From DATFWK01 sp035259345 (GTDB taxonomy: Bacteria; Actinomycetota; Thermoleophilia; Miltoncostaeales; Miltoncostaeaceae): a stretch of DNA of 6,042 nt. Position numbers and translations under genes: made by a program. The notes below the pieces were generated by a model. It was not told the DNA's origin, made no database searches, and saw only the letters and a program-made list of their open reading frames with translations. Positions 5,842 through 6,042 of this stretch are shown here, one piece after another; position 1 is the first letter of the stretch; each line of letters starts with the position of its first letter. The stretch spans positions 1 to 6,042 of the forward strand of contig DATFWK010000189.1 of the NCBI GenBank assembly GCA_035259345.1, read 5' to 3'.

Positions 5842-6042
5842 CTACGACGCGGGCAGCTCCGCGGCCTCCTTCAGGACGCCCTGGAGCCCCGCGACCTCGA
5901 GCAGCCTCCGAACCGGGTCCGACGGCTCGAAGATCCGCACGGGCGCGGCCCCCTCGCGGCTGCGCTCGTTGGCCGCGAGCAGCGCCCCGAGCCCGCGGCT
6001 GTCGATGAACGACACCTCCGAGAGGTCCACGTAGACCGGCTC
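5842..6042 (-). CDS. STAS-domain anti-sigma-factor antagonist, C-terminal part
   Basis: The frame enters from the right edge and runs 66 codons to a TAG stop at 5842-5844; the N-terminal part lies outside the window. The visible part begins EPVYVDLSEVSFIDSRGLG and ends VLKEAAELPAS. It shows the STAS-domain beta strand (VYVDLSEVSFID), the phospho-switch motif DSRGL and the closing helix with VRRLLEVAGL. In SpoIIAA/RsbV-type antagonists the serine after the Asp is phosphorylated by an anti-sigma kinase, which releases that kinase to hold its sigma factor; here the Ser is present (visible residue 15). The next residue, usually Ser or Thr, is Arg. Whole proteins of this type are about 100-120 residues, so roughly half is visible. 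It is co-directional with the ATPase and 47 bases upstream of its preferred start, but the operator and -10 box in that gap suggest a separate transcription unit. Confidence 0.85.
   Translation of the reverse strand, partial: EPVYVDLSEVSFIDSRGLGALLAANERSREGAAPVRIFEPSDPVRRLLEVAGLQGVLKEAAELPAS

Noticed and set aside
5243..6034. A 263-codon plus-strand frame opposite the ATPase N-terminus and the STAS gene
   Set aside because: It has no family resemblance and low-complexity composition. The minus strand carries the GMTCAGC and FIDSRGL motifs across the same region.

Overview
The window is very GC-rich (roughly 74% by eye, with G/C at nearly every third codon position). It has compact gene spacing, GTG starts and a secreted serine hydrolase with paired cysteines. 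This suggests a high-GC actinobacterium, perhaps of the Thermoleophilia/Solirubrobacterales type. That placement is inferred from composition and protein style, not from a marker gene.

Layout. Positions 1-105 (+) are the last 34 codons of an unidentified gene. Ten bases later a 626-residue exported alpha/beta hydrolase of the tripeptidyl-aminopeptidase (S33/TAP) type begins (116-1996, +). From 2060 to the right edge every gene is on the minus strand. In transcription order these are the C-terminal part of a STAS anti-sigma-factor antagonist (5842-6042), a Cu+-exporting P1B-type ATPase of the CopA/CtpV type (3620 to 5794 or 5830), and an argininosuccinate-lyase-family protein (2060-3610). The lyase starts nine bases after the ATPase stop, so the two are probably co-transcribed. 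A 19-base CsoR-like palindrome and a good -10 box lie just upstream of the ATPase. They argue for a copper-responsive promoter with a leaderless start at 5794.

The hydrolase and the lyase converge on a 69-base element (1994-2062) that folds almost end to end into one hairpin. Its outermost bases are the stop codons of both genes. Every departure from Watson-Crick pairing in the long stem is a G-U wobble in plus-strand RNA. The element is bounded by TA on both sides. Removing it with one TA copy would leave both reading frames ending at exactly the same residue. This is the most unusual thing in the window: either a tiny TA-targeting palindromic insertion (MITE-like) or a dedicated convergent terminator/RNA hairpin.

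Together, the minus-strand genes suggest a copper-efflux unit with a C-N lyase attached. The lyase lacks several residues that define true argininosuccinate lyase, so its substrate is open. The plus-strand hydrolase looks unrelated in function. No tRNA, rRNA, CRISPR array or transposase gene is visible.
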